Shown here in pieces: positions 7,148 through 15,393 of a stretch of 48,237 bases of DNA. The notes under the pieces were generated by a model. The model was given only the letters and a program-made list of their open reading frames with translations. It was not told where the DNA came from and did not search any database. The translations under genes and the position numbers were made by a program. Source of the stretch: Polyangiaceae bacterium (lineage in GTDB: Bacteria > Myxococcota_A > Polyangia > Polyangiales > Polyangiaceae); assembly GCA_023150915.1 (NCBI GenBank), contig JAKLKA010000070.1, positions 1 through 48,237 of the forward strand, read 5' to 3'. How positions within the stretch are numbered: position 1 is the first letter of the stretch; every line of letters begins with the position of its first letter.

Positions 7148-8782
7148 TCACTTCTGCTCGTACTCTTTGGCCACGGTGCCCGCGCTGCCCTCGGGCGCGG
7201 GGTTCAAGCCCGAGCCTTGCAGCTTGCCGCCGGGGCCCTTCGCTCCGCCGCTGCCTTCGACCAGCGTGCCGCCCGACGGCTTCGTTCCGCCGTACACCAG
7301 CGCGATGCTCGGACCGCCGGATCCCCCAGAGCCGGAACCGCCGTTGCCACCGTTGCCGCCGTCTCCGCCCGAGCCGCCCTTGCCGAGCCCGTTGCCCGGG
7401 CCACCGACACCGCCGGTCTTGCCTGCGCCGCCGACCGCCGCATCCCCGCCCTTGCCGCCGTCTCCGCCCTTCTTCGCGGTGAGCGTGCAGCCGTCGAGCT
7501 TGATGTCGCTCTGCCACGACAAGAGCGCGATGCTCGCGCCGCCGCCCTTGCCCGCGGTGCCCTTGCCGCCGCCGCAGCCGCCCATGCCGCCCGCGCCGCC
7601 CGAGGCGCCGATGCAACCGGTGGTGCCCGCGCTCGCGCCGCCGCCGCCGCCGCCCTGACCCGGGAAGCCGTTGGTGCCGTCGTTGCCATTCGCGGGAGTG
7701 AAGCCAGAGGCGTTGAACGCCCCCGACGACGCAGCCGCGGGGCCGACGGATCCGGGGTTGCCGTTGGAGCCCGCCGTTCCGCTGTTGCCGTTCGCTGTGC
7801 CGGAGCCAGCGCCGCCGCCGTTGTCCACGTTCGGTGGGGTGACGTTGGACTTGGGGCTGCCTGCCCCGCCGGCGGAACCTACGCCGCCGTTCACCGCTGT
7901 GCCTCCGACGCCACCCGTCACACCGCAAGCGCTCGCGCCGCTCCACGAGCCGCCGAGCTGCGCGCCCGGCGGACTCGAACAACTCGCACCCGCTCCGTTC
8001 TGCGCAGCCGCCGCATCCGCCCCTGCCGGGCCCGCGGTGCCGTTGCCGCCTGCCTCCCCCGCCTTGCCGTCCCCCGCGGTGAGGTTCACGCCGGTGAGCA
8101 CGACCCCCTTCGATCCGCTGACGATCGCGCCGAAGCTGCTCTCGCCCGACTTGGCGGCGTTCGTGGCGGTGACGTCGAGGCTCTCGACGCGGAACGACTG
8201 ACCGATGTTCGAGATCGTGAGCGCCACCGGCGCGCCGCTGACCTTCGCCTTCGCGCTCGTGGACCACGCCCAACCGGTGCAGTCGAAGCCGCCGAAGATG
8301 CCGCGCTTGTCGTGCGCAGAGGTGACGGCGATGGTGCCAGTCTCGGTGATTCCGGTGCCGTCGTCGCACACGTAGACGTTCTTGGCGGCGGTGCCCTTCA
8401 GGGCCGCGCCGATCGTCTTGAAGGGCTTGTCCTTCGTGCCGTCGCCGCTGGTGTCGTCGCCTTTTGGCGAGACGAAGTAGCCGTACTCGTTCGCCACGAG
8501 ACACGCCGCCTCGCTCGGGCTCTTGGTGGTGTCGCAGCCCGTGCCACCGTCACCGCCGCTGCCGCTGGCGCCGCCCTGGCCGCCGACGCCGCCGGTGTTG
8601 CCGGTGCCGCCAGTTCCGCTCGTGCCCCCGGTGCCGCCCTTGCCACCGGTGCCGGCGTCGGTGCCGCCAGTGCCGCACGTCGCGTTCGACTCGCAGTCCC
8701 CGAAGTCTTCTCCGCTGCACGCGATCAGGCCGCCGGACGATGCAACTGAAGCAAGCACGAAAGCGAAGCCCAATTTGTTCAT
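7148..8782 (-). CDS. Glycine-rich surface lipoprotein, copy A
   Basis: The ATG at 8782 follows AAGGGGACC and gives MNKLGFAFVLASVASSGGLIAC, a lipoprotein signal with lipobox LIAC. The mature part begins SGEDFGDCESNATCG and then a (G-G-x) linker. Residues about 100-240 resemble the surface proteins that open with a VSPxGDD..G....PFKTI motif (DUF1565/parallel beta-helix type). The remainder to residue 544 is collagen-like Gly/Ala/Ser/Asn-rich sequence interrupted by two short non-repetitive blocks beginning SIALLSW and SIALVYG. It is clearly paralogous to the gene at 10506-12050 (shared signal, CSG-DFG-CE motif, CDTTKSPSE block and SIAL blocks). A surface or matrix role is plausible; no enzyme motif was seen. 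Confidence 0.8.
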   Translation of the reverse strand: MNKLGFAFVLASVASSGGLIACSGEDFGDCESNATCGTGGTDAGTGGKGGTGGTSGTGGTGNTGGVGGQGGASGSGGDGGTGCDTTKSPSEAACLVANEYGYFVSPKGDDTSGDGTKDKPFKTIGAALKGTAAKNVYVCDDGTGITETGTIAVTSAHDKRGIFGGFDCTGWAWSTSAKAKVSGAPVALTISNIGQSFRVESLDVTATNAAKSGESSFGAIVSGSKGVVLTGVNLTAGDGKAGEAGGNGTAGPAGADAAAAQNGAGASCSSPPGAQLGGSWSGASACGVTGGVGGTAVNGGVGSAGGAGSPKSNVTPPNVDNGGGAGSGTANGNSGTAGSNGNPGSVGPAAASSGAFNASGFTPANGNDGTNGFPGQGGGGGGASAGTTGCIGASGGAGGMGGCGGGKGTAGKGGGASIALLSWQSDIKLDGCTLTAKKGGDGGKGGDAAVGGAGKTGGVGGPGNGLGKGGSGGDGGNGGNGGSGSGGSGGPSIALVYGGTKPSGGTLVEGSGGAKGPGGKLQGSGLNPAPEGSAGTVAKEYEQK

Positions 8783-9237
8783 GAAGGTCCCCTTGCAGAT
8801 CAGAAGCGCCCGAATGCGCCCAGCCCTGCCATGTGCTGATTTTCTGCCCACCCTCGTCGCCGCTTCGCGGCGCCGGTCCCTCCCAAAGCCGTGCTTGCGC
8901 GCGCCGGTGAGGGCTTGGCTGAAGCACGGGTGAGGTCCGCGAGAGCGCGCGCTGCGCGCGGCAGGGAGGGACTGCGCGCCGCTCCGCAGTGCCGAGCTCG
9001 CCGGCGCTCGGCTTCGCTGCGAGCTCTGGGCTGGCGGGCAGCATCGCTCTTCCTTCCGGCGTGCCGGTCAGGCTCCGCTCCGATGGCGCACGCTCTGCGC
9101 CACGCCGCTTGGTGAGAGTAGCGTCGGCGCGAGGCGGGAGCGTGCACGTGCTCGGGAACGGGCTCGAGGCGGCGTGTCACAGATCGTGCGCCGCGGGGTC
9201 GCGAAGCCCGACCGACCCGCCGGGCAGTGGAGGAACC
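8783..9237. other. Gene-free GC-rich region between divergent genes
   Basis: No convincing gene was found. The stretch is rich in short GC palindromes, for example CGCCGC-ttc-GCGGCG (8858-8872), and in polypyrimidine/polypurine runs. It holds the ribosome sites of both flanking genes (AAGGGGACC on the minus strand before 8782 and GGAGG at 9229-9233 on the plus strand) and presumably both promoters, but no clear -35/-10 pair stands out. Confidence 0.6.
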
Positions 9238-9603
9238 ATGGCCCATCATCCCCGAAGCTCTGCCCTCATCATCGCACGAGCGCGCGCAATGCGCTTCAAC
9301 ATGACGCCCACGGAAGAAGCTCTGTGGCAAGAGCTGCGCGGCGGGAAGCTGGGCGCGGCCTTCCGCCGGCAGGTGCCGGTCGGGAAATACGTGGCCGACT
9401 TTCTCGCGGCCTCGGTCAAGGTCGTGGTGGAAGTGGACGGGGGGTATCACGCCCAGCGGCGCGCCGCGGATGCGCGTCGGGACCGGTACTTCGCGCGGCT
9501 CGGGTACCGCGTGGTGCGCGTGGAGGCCGAGCTGGTGCGGCGGGATTTGGCGCAGGCGGTGAAACACGTCAGCGCTGCTCTGGGCTGCTACTCCTCGAAG
9601 TAG
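9238..9603 (+). CDS. DUF559 protein (Vsr-like PD-(D/E)XK nuclease fold)
   Basis: The 121-residue protein starts at an ATG 4 bp behind GGAGG. It contains the family pattern RARAMRFNMTPTEEALWQEL, FRRQVPVGKYVADF, VVVEVDGGYHAQ and FARLGYRVVRV. The Asp of VADF and the Glu-x-Asp of VEVDGG are the expected metal-binding residues of the very-short-patch-repair-like endonuclease fold. DUF559 proteins are widespread in GC-rich bacteria as stand-alone genes of unknown biological role. It converges on and overlaps the Mrr gene by 16 bp. A DNA-cutting or DNA-repair role is inferred from fold only. Confidence 0.85.
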   Translation: MAHHPRSSALIIARARAMRFNMTPTEEALWQELRGGKLGAAFRRQVPVGKYVADFLAASVKVVVEVDGGYHAQRRAADARRDRYFARLGYRVVRVEAELVRRDLAQAVKHVSAALGCYSSK

Positions 9604-10490
9604 TCCGAATCGAGCTTAGGCACGCGAATCGGTCGCAGCGCGACGCCAACCTCGTAGTCGATCATGAGATCAGCCAGCTGCACGCCATCGACGAGCACAA
9701 CGCGCTCAACCGACTTCGCGAAGTCCCTCGCCTGCGCTGTGAATGTCGATGTCGTGATGAAGACCCCTTTGCTCGCGTGCTGCCCCGCGAGCGCCCCGTA
9801 GAAGGCCTGAACTTCTGGCCTGCTGATCGAGCCTTGCCACCGCTTCGCCTGGACGTACACCTTTTCGAGTCCAAGGCGGTCGAGGGAGATGATGCCGTCG
9901 ATCCCCCCATCCCCGCTGCCGCCAACCCGCTGGAGATCGGAACGGCTTGCGCCGTACCCGATGCGATGAAGCACGTCGAGCACGATTGTCTCGAAGTACT
10001 TCGGCGACACTTGCGACAGGAGCTCCAGCAACTCCGTGCGAGCCGCGGCGCGCAGCTCCGCAACGGCCGCCTCCAAGCGGTCATCCGGACTCGCTGTGGC
10101 AACCGCCTCCGAGGGCCCGCCGGAAACGGCGTCCGACTCTGCCCCCAAGACCACACCGAGGTTGTCGGTCGCGACCTTCTGGAGTTGCACGGCCGACAGG
10201 GGATGCGGGTTCGATTCCGCGAACGCACGCCCTTCGGCGGTCAGTTGCCAGAACCCGTGTTTCGGGCTGGACGAATACCCGCCACGCTTCAGGCGGTCGT
10301 GCGCCCAGCCCGCACGGTTCTTGTAGACGCGCTGCGTGCCGCTCGGCAGAAGCTGGGCGCGATCATCGTCGGTCAGACCCAGCGCGTCGGCCGCCGCGTC
10401 GTGGACCTCTCGAGCGGGCGCGCCATCGGCTCGCGCGTAAAGGTACCGGAGGATGGGCTCGATGAATCGGTCGTAGGTGGGAACCGGCAT
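9588..10490 (-). CDS. mrr: Mrr-type restriction endonuclease (type IV, modified-DNA specific)
   Basis: The 300-residue protein is close to the length of E. coli Mrr (304) and has the same two-part layout. The N-terminal winged-helix Mrr_N domain begins MPVPTYDRFIEPILRYL. The C-terminal Mrr catalytic domain (about residues 165-290) has the PD-(D/E)XK-type motif GSGDGGIDGII with VYVQAKRW, that is D and Q-x-K. Mrr enzymes cut foreign methylated DNA and are usually unaccompanied by a methylase, as here. Together with the overlapping DUF559 gene it forms a two-gene nuclease insert between two paralogous Gly-rich lipoprotein genes. Confidence 0.9.
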   Translation of the reverse strand: MPVPTYDRFIEPILRYLYARADGAPAREVHDAAADALGLTDDDRAQLLPSGTQRVYKNRAGWAHDRLKRGGYSSSPKHGFWQLTAEGRAFAESNPHPLSAVQLQKVATDNLGVVLGAESDAVSGGPSEAVATASPDDRLEAAVAELRAAARTELLELLSQVSPKYFETIVLDVLHRIGYGASRSDLQRVGGSGDGGIDGIISLDRLGLEKVYVQAKRWQGSISRPEVQAFYGALAGQHASKGVFITTSTFTAQARDFAKSVERVVLVDGVQLADLMIDYEVGVALRPIRVPKLDSDYFEE

Positions 10491-10505
10491 GACGGTCTGC
10501 CGCGT

Positions 10506-12050
10506 TCACTGCACTTCGAGCGTGGGCTTCGCGTCGCCGTCGATGCCGTCGTTAACGCCGGGCTTGCCGCCCGCGCCCTTGGTGCCCTTTTTGCCGACCT
10601 TCGGTGCCGTGGCGGTGAGCGTTGCGGCTTTGCCTTTCCAGACCACCCCCGCGCTGACGCCGCCTGCGCCGCCGCCGCCTGCGCCGCCGTCGGCGCCTTT
10701 GCCTCCGGCTCCGCCCTGGCAACCGAGGTTGGCTCCCTTCCCCGGGAATCCGCTTTGTTGCTGGCCCGTCTGACCCGCCGCGCCAACACCACCGTCACCC
10801 GCGTCAGCTGCCAAGACTTCGGATGTGTCGAAGCTGACGGTGCTGTTAAGTGCGAGGAGAGCAATGCTCGAGCCACCCGCTGAGCCGCCCTTGCCTGGAG
10901 CACCGCCGCACGCGCCGGCGCCGCCGCCACCGCCGCCACCGCTTGTGCTGCTGCCCGCGCCACCCCCGCCGCCCTGACCAGGGCCGCCCGGCTTGCCGCT
11001 GGTACCCGGTGTTCCCTCCCACCCGGCTGCACCGAGCGAGCCGAACGACTTTGCGCCATCGCTCGGCGCAACGGTTGCTGCCGGATTTCCGTCTCCGCCT
11101 GTGCCCCCGCCGGAGCACGATCCAATCGCACCGGCCTTGCCTGCTCCGAGGTCCGGCTGGCCGAGGCCGCCACCGGTCACACCAGCGCCACCGTTTCCGC
11201 CGGATGCACCCGTCGTCTTCGTTCCGTCCGGGCAGGTCACCTGGTTGAACGCCGCCCCCGTGTCCCCGCTCGCATCCTTCCCGTTCAACGCCGCCTGCGA
11301 CGGATACGTGTAATCCGTCTTCGTTCCCGCCGCGCCCTTCGCGCCCTTGCCCGCCTCGAGCTTGACGCGCTTCATCGTGATCGCGCCCGACTCCTTCACG
11401 AACACCGCGATGCTCGACTCGCCGGGATCGGAGCCGGGCATCGCCACGAAGCCGACGTCCTCGAACGTTGCGCCGCCTGCGAGCGTGTCGACGGTGAGCA
11501 CGATGCCGCGCGTCTTGGGCTTGAGCGTGGCGCGGACTCCGGTCTCGTACGACCAATCGCTGCACTTGAAGCCGCCGTAGATCTTGATCCCGTCTGCGGC
11601 TGCCGCGAGCGCTAGCTTCTCGTCGTAGTCGCCGTTGCAGGCGATGACGCGTGCGTGGCCGGCTGTCTTCGCTTTCTTCACGGCCTCGGCGAAGGTCGCG
11701 AGCGGCTTGGCCTTGGTGCCTGCGTCGGTGTCCGCACCCGCGGGCGACACGAAGACGGCGCTCTCGTCGCTGACCAAGCACGACTCTTCGCTCGGGCTCT
11801 TGGTGGTGTCGCAGGTGCCGCCGTCTCCGCCGCTCCCCGCGGTTCCACCGCTGCCACCGCCCGTTCCGCCGGTGTTGCCGGTCCCGCCGGTGCCGCTGGT
11901 GCCACCGGTGCCACCTGTGCCGGCGTCCGATCCGCCGGTGCCGCAATCGTTGTTGGCCTCACACGAGCCGAAGTCGTCGCCGCTGCATGCGACCAGTCCA
12001 CAAGACAACGCAACTGCCGCGAGCACGAAAGCAAAGCCCATCTTCTTCAT
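10506..12050 (-). CDS. Glycine-rich surface lipoprotein, copy B
   Basis: The 514-residue product starts MKKMGFAFVLAAVALSCGLVAC, with lipobox LVAC, at an ATG preceded by AAGGGGAAAAC. The mature N-terminus SGDDFGSCEANNDCGTGG and a Gly-Thr/Ser linker match copy A at 7148-8782. The block VFVSPAGADTDAGTKAKPLATF and the following beta-rich stretch to about residue 230 resemble a DUF1565/beta-helix start. The rest is Gly-rich collagen-like sequence with an embedded SIALLALNS block. The gene lies 15 bp downstream of the TPR-PEGA gene at 12066-13109 on the same strand, so both are probably co-transcribed. Surface exposure is inferred from the lipobox and composition. Confidence 0.8.
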   Translation of the reverse strand: MKKMGFAFVLAAVALSCGLVACSGDDFGSCEANNDCGTGGSDAGTGGTGGTSGTGGTGNTGGTGGGSGGTAGSGGDGGTCDTTKSPSEESCLVSDESAVFVSPAGADTDAGTKAKPLATFAEAVKKAKTAGHARVIACNGDYDEKLALAAAADGIKIYGGFKCSDWSYETGVRATLKPKTRGIVLTVDTLAGGATFEDVGFVAMPGSDPGESSIAVFVKESGAITMKRVKLEAGKGAKGAAGTKTDYTYPSQAALNGKDASGDTGAAFNQVTCPDGTKTTGASGGNGGAGVTGGGLGQPDLGAGKAGAIGSCSGGGTGGDGNPAATVAPSDGAKSFGSLGAAGWEGTPGTSGKPGGPGQGGGGGAGSSTSGGGGGGGAGACGGAPGKGGSAGGSSIALLALNSTVSFDTSEVLAADAGDGGVGAAGQTGQQQSGFPGKGANLGCQGGAGGKGADGGAGGGGAGGVSAGVVWKGKAATLTATAPKVGKKGTKGAGGKPGVNDGIDGDAKPTLEVQ

Positions 12051-12065
12051 GTTTTCCCCTTGAGT

Positions 12066-13109
12066 TCAGAAGCTGCCGAACGCAGCAAGTCCGGCGGTGT
12101 GGCGATCGATCACTGGATGAATGACCGCTGTTTGCTTCTTGCTTGGCATCAGCATGAATGCGACGAACCCCGCCGCGCCGACGCCTGCGCCGATGAATCC
12201 GATCGTCGAGATCGTGCCCGCAGACTCGGCGCGATCATTTGCGTCAGCGAGATCGGCGCACGCGCCGGTCTTGCCCGTCTTCGGACAGCCCGCCGAGCCG
12301 TATTCGTTCACCGCGTCCGCCTTGAACCCCTCCGCCTCATCCTTCGCCGACTGCTTCTTCATGTAGAAGCCGACGCCGACGCCCAAGCCGATCACGGCGA
12401 CGGCTCCCGAGGCGATCATCCCGATGGTCTTGAACGACGACCCCGTGGGCGGCTTCACGTCGCCGGTCGCGCTTCCGCTCGCGCTTGCGCCTGCGCTGCC
12501 GTTCTCGCTGGGCGGTGCCACCGGCCCCACCGCCGCGGCCTCGCCCTCGATCACGATCTCGACCTCGCGCGACTCGCCGACGTCCAGGGCGACGGTCTTC
12601 TTCATCGTCTTGTCACCGATGGTGGCGATCACCGTGGCGGCGCCGGGGCTCACGAACACCGGCCCGGGGAGTGGGGACTTGCCCACGGATTTGCCGTTGA
12701 CCGTGATCTCGGCTCCTTCGCTCACCTTCAAGGTGATCGCGCCGACCTTCTGCTTGGCTTGGGCGTGGCGCTCGGCCGTGCGCTTGCGGTTGGCCTCTTG
12801 TCCTGCAGGCCAGTTGCGGAGCGAGTACTCCAGGTGCTCTGCCGCTTCCTGGTGCTTGCCCTGAAGAAGCTCGACGTCGCCGAGGTTGCCCGCGATGTCG
12901 TAGGCTTGCTTCAGCGCGAAGGCTTCTTCGAAGGCCTTTTCGGCTTCGGCCCACTTCTTCTGCTTGTAGGCCTCGTTGCCCTTCTTGAAGAGCTCCGAGG
13001 CTTCGTCGCTCGGGGCGGCGGCCGGCGGTTGAGCTTGCGCGGCGGTGGGCGCGGACGCGATCGCGGCCGTGCAGGCGCTGGCGGCGAAGACAAGGGCGCG
13101 GAAGTTCAT
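12066..13109 (-). CDS. TPR-PEGA protein with two C-terminal membrane segments, paralogue 1
   Basis: The 347-residue protein has a cleavable signal peptide (residues 1-27), a TPR-like helical region (about 35-120, ASELFKKGNEAYKQKKWAEA), a PEGA-like beta domain (about 123-190, ITLKVSEGAEITVNGKSVG) and a Ser/Ala/Pro linker. It ends with two transmembrane segments (IGMIASGAVAVIGLGVGVGF and ISTIGFIGAGVGAAGFVAF). The loop between them carries a Cys pair (GCPKTGKTGAC) before LADANDRAES. Two more genes here share this layout (15394-16536, 31246-32211). It is the first gene of a pair with Gly-rich lipoprotein B. The function of this architecture is unknown; TPR and PEGA suggest envelope assembly or binding. 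Confidence 0.8.
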   Translation of the reverse strand: MNFRALVFAASACTAAIASAPTAAQAQPPAAAPSDEASELFKKGNEAYKQKKWAEAEKAFEEAFALKQAYDIAGNLGDVELLQGKHQEAAEHLEYSLRNWPAGQEANRKRTAERHAQAKQKVGAITLKVSEGAEITVNGKSVGKSPLPGPVFVSPGAATVIATIGDKTMKKTVALDVGESREVEIVIEGEAAAVGPVAPPSENGSAGASASGSATGDVKPPTGSSFKTIGMIASGAVAVIGLGVGVGFYMKKQSAKDEAEGFKADAVNEYGSAGCPKTGKTGACADLADANDRAESAGTISTIGFIGAGVGAAGFVAFMLMPSKKQTAVIHPVIDRHTAGLAAFGSF

Positions 13110-13605
13110 GGCGCTGACAAGTGCGAGCGACCTGATTGGCCCGCCCGGCCACGGGAAATTCCCTCACCCCGGCGGGTCTGGCAAGTTCCGGTCGGGTTGC
13201 CCGCATATTGAAGTGCCGCTTTCGCGAGATCGGCGGCGCGGACGCCGATCGCGTGCGCTGGGTCAGCAGGGTCGGGCGCGTTGAGCCGGGCGGCCGGGCG
13301 GGGTCGGCGGCGCCGGGGTCGAACGGTGTGGGGTGTCAGCGGGCCGCCGTCTTCAGGCGGGAGCCGCACCCGAACGTAGGTGTCGAGCGCGAGGCTCGAG
13401 CTTCCGCGTCCCACTTGGCGTCGATGGGTGAAACGATGTCTCCGACCACGATCAGTTGTCCGCGCATGAAACCTCGGAGCATGCCGCGACGGCGGGTCGC
13501 GGGTGGCCGGCTCACCTTCCGGTTCATGGCACGAGCATGCACCCGAGAGTGGCGCGGGTCGAGGCTCGCGCCGGCCCGGTCGCGCAGTGCTATCGTTCGA
13601 GGCCC
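13110..13605. other. Intergenic region with one weak minus-strand frame
   Basis: The region separates the divergent TPR-PEGA and mntA genes. A 63-codon minus-strand frame (13336-13527, starting MNRKVSRPP, containing MRGQLIVVGDIVSPIDAKW) could be a small gene, but its ribosome site is poor and it resembles nothing recognised. The rest is GC-rich without clear promoters or repeats. Confidence 0.4.
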
Positions 13606-13992
13606 ATGGCGCCCCGCGATCCCACCGGTGCCGAAGACCCGCTCTTGCGGGCCTTCCGCCAGCGCGTCCGGGAGACCATGGCGCGAGACCTCGAGCGCGA
13701 GCGGGCTGAGGCGGAGGCGCTGCGGTCCGAGGTGCTGTGCAAGCTGCGTGACGCGATTGGCGCGGAGCGTGGCCGGGGTGAGTGCACCGAGGTCTGGCTG
13801 TTCGGGTCCTTCGCGTGGGGTACGCCGACCGAGCGCAGCGACGTGGATCTGCTGGTGAAGGGCTGCAAGAACCCGGATGGGCTCGCCGGGCGACTCTGGC
13901 TCGCGTGCGGGCGCCCGGCCCACGTGCTCGACTTCGCGACCGCACCGCAGAGCCTCGTCGATCGCGCGATGGCAGAGGGGCTGGCGCTGTGA
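13606..13992 (+). CDS. mntA: MntA-like minimal nucleotidyltransferase antitoxin
   Basis: The 128-residue protein carries the exact MNT motif GS-x10-DxD (G67-S68 ... D79-V-D81) within EVWLFGSFAWGTPTERSDVD, which binds metal and nucleotide. In characterised HEPN-MNT systems the MntA antitoxin neutralises HepT by transferring AMP groups to a tyrosine in the toxin. The N-terminal 55 residues form an Arg/Glu-rich helix longer than in minimal family members. The start at 13606 was chosen because upstream in-frame starts add low-complexity sequence. Its stop overlaps the HepT start (GTGA), so the pair is coupled. The antitoxin precedes the toxin here. Confidence 0.88.
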   Translation: MAPRDPTGAEDPLLRAFRQRVRETMARDLERERAEAEALRSEVLCKLRDAIGAERGRGECTEVWLFGSFAWGTPTERSDVDLLVKGCKNPDGLAGRLWLACGRPAHVLDFATAPQSLVDRAMAEGLAL

Positions 13993-14471
13993 GCCCGGTC
14001 GACGTGCGAGTCCTGGCCGCCCGCGCGGAGATCGAACGCGACTGGGCCGGCGTCTTGCGGCAGCTCGAGCGGGCGCGCTCGGTCGACCCTGCGGCGGGTG
14101 ATCCCGAGGCTTCGCTCGTCGCGCTGGCTCTCGACCACGCTTACGAAGGGTTCGAGCAGATCTTGCTCAGGCTCGAGCGCGCCTTGTCGCTCCCCGAGCG
14201 AACCGGCGCGAGCTGGCATCGGTCGCTGCTCTGCGACGCCGCTACGCCTATCGCCGGGGTGAGGCCCGCGCTCTTCCCAGCTCAGGCAGAGCAAGACTGG
14301 GAGCAGCTCCTCGGGTTCAGGCACTTCCTTCGGCACGCCTATGCCGCCGAGCTCGACCCCGAGCGCCTGAGGCGCAACGTCGATCACCTCTCGCGAGCCG
14401 TGGAACGCACTGATCCGATGCTCCAGGCCTTGCTCGCGACCCTTGCCGCGCCATCCGACGACGACAAGTGA
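13989..14471 (+). CDS. hepT: HepT-like HEPN ribonuclease toxin
   Basis: The 160-residue all-helical protein starts at GTG overlapping the mntA stop. It contains the exact HepT active-site motif R-x4-H-x-Y: R111, H116 and Y118 in FRHFLRHAY. In studied HepT proteins R and H form the RNase site and the Tyr is the residue AMPylated by MntA. The rest of the helical bundle is diverged from the textbook DUF86 sequences and is slightly longer than the usual 110-145 residues. Function as an RNA-cutting toxin kept silent by the neighbouring MntA is inferred from both motifs and the gene overlap. Targets are unknown. Confidence 0.82.
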   Translation: MSPVDVRVLAARAEIERDWAGVLRQLERARSVDPAAGDPEASLVALALDHAYEGFEQILLRLERALSLPERTGASWHRSLLCDAATPIAGVRPALFPAQAEQDWEQLLGFRHFLRHAYAAELDPERLRRNVDHLSRAVERTDPMLQALLATLAAPSDDDK

Positions 14472-14490
14472 GCCGCCTTCCCGCCGCCGC

Positions 14491-15258
14491 TCACTCGTTG
14501 ATCGGCTTCGGCGTCTCTTCGGGCTTCTTCTTCTTCTTGCCGGCCGAGGCCGAGGGCGCTGGGGTCGGGGCGGTCGGGGCCGCCGATGGCTCGGGGGCGA
14601 CGGCAGTGTGCTCTGCGGCCGGTGCGAGCGTGGCGAGCGGTGCGGGTTTGGCCGTGAGCGCGGGCTTGGGCGCCGCCGTGGTCGGCGATGAGGGTGAAGT
14701 GGCGGTGCCCTCGCGCGGCTCGGGGTTCGCGATGTTGAACACGATGAAGCCCACCGCGACCAGCACCATGAAGGCGATGGCGCCGCCGATGATCAGACCT
14801 GCGCGGCTCTTGCCGCCCGACTCGATGTCCGAGTCGGACGTCTGCGGAGCGCGAGCGCCCGGAGTGTTCGCCGTGGCGTCGACGCCCATCAGCATCAGGT
14901 GACGCTGCGCCTCTTCGCGCTTGATCACGTGCATCGCCTTCTGCGTGCGCGCGCGGCGCGGATCGGCCTCGGCCGAGATCCGGATCGGGCTCACCTCGAT
15001 GGTCTTGTGATCGGCAGGCTTCGGCAGCTCGCGCGGGGGAACGTACGCGCTGGCGTGATCGGGAGACGGACCGACGACCGCCACCTCGCCGCTGTCGCCG
15101 AACGCAGGGCTGCCGTCGATGGGTGTGTCGCCGAAGGCCGGGGTCCCCTCGCGTGGCGTGTCCGCATTGGGGTCGGCCACGGGCGTGCCTGCCGCATTGG
15201 GCGCATTGGGCGCGTTGGGCGCGTTGGGCGCGGGGGAGGGCGGGCGGCGCTCGCTCAT
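14491..15258 (-). CDS. Single-pass membrane protein with Asn-Ala-Pro repeat and Lys-rich tail
   Basis: The 255-residue protein (ATG 15258; an ATG at 15270 is also possible) has a Pro/Ala/Asn-rich N-terminus with the tripeptide repeat NAP, a polar stretch with IEVSPIRIS and KAMHVIKREEAQRHLMLMGV, one transmembrane segment (about 155-178, LIIGGAIAFMVLVAVGFIVF) and a Pro/Ala/Thr-rich tail containing KKKKK near the end. There is no signal peptide, so the N-terminus is likely cytoplasmic and the tail periplasmic. The layout resembles linker-type or TonB-like anchored proteins, but no family was recognised. It lies tail-to-tail with hepT and back-to-back with a TPR-PEGA gene. Confidence 0.7.
   Translation of the reverse strand: MSERRPPSPAPNAPNAPNAPNAAGTPVADPNADTPREGTPAFGDTPIDGSPAFGDSGEVAVVGPSPDHASAYVPPRELPKPADHKTIEVSPIRISAEADPRRARTQKAMHVIKREEAQRHLMLMGVDATANTPGARAPQTSDSDIESGGKSRAGLIIGGAIAFMVLVAVGFIVFNIANPEPREGTATSPSSPTTAAPKPALTAKPAPLATLAPAAEHTAVAPEPSAAPTAPTPAPSASAGKKKKKPEETPKPINE
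15194..15229. repeat. Four 9-bp tandem repeats encoding Asn-Ala-Pro
   Basis: The units are GCATTGGGC twice and GCGTTGGGC twice on the plus strand. They lie near the start of the membrane protein at 14491-15258 and keep its frame, so copy-number change would alter only the length of the NAP stretch. Confidence 0.85.
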
Positions 15259-15393
15259 GCTCAGCCCCATTGAATCGCCCGGGCGCGGCGAGCGCAAGTT
15301 CCGGCGCACGAAAACGCGCGAGCGGCGCGGCTGGCCGAAATCATCGACAGGGCCCCGGGGGATTTGCGAGACTCGTCGGCCCTGGGGTCTTCC

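Noticed and set aside
7148-12050. Gly-rich proteins as structural collagen or PE_PGRS proteins
   Set aside because: Composition is similar but there is no strict Gly-x-y periodicity and no PE domain; a lipobox and beta-helix-like start fit better.
13336-13527. Small minus-strand gene (63 codons)
   Set aside because: Weak ribosome site and no recognisable homology; kept only as a note in the intergenic entry.
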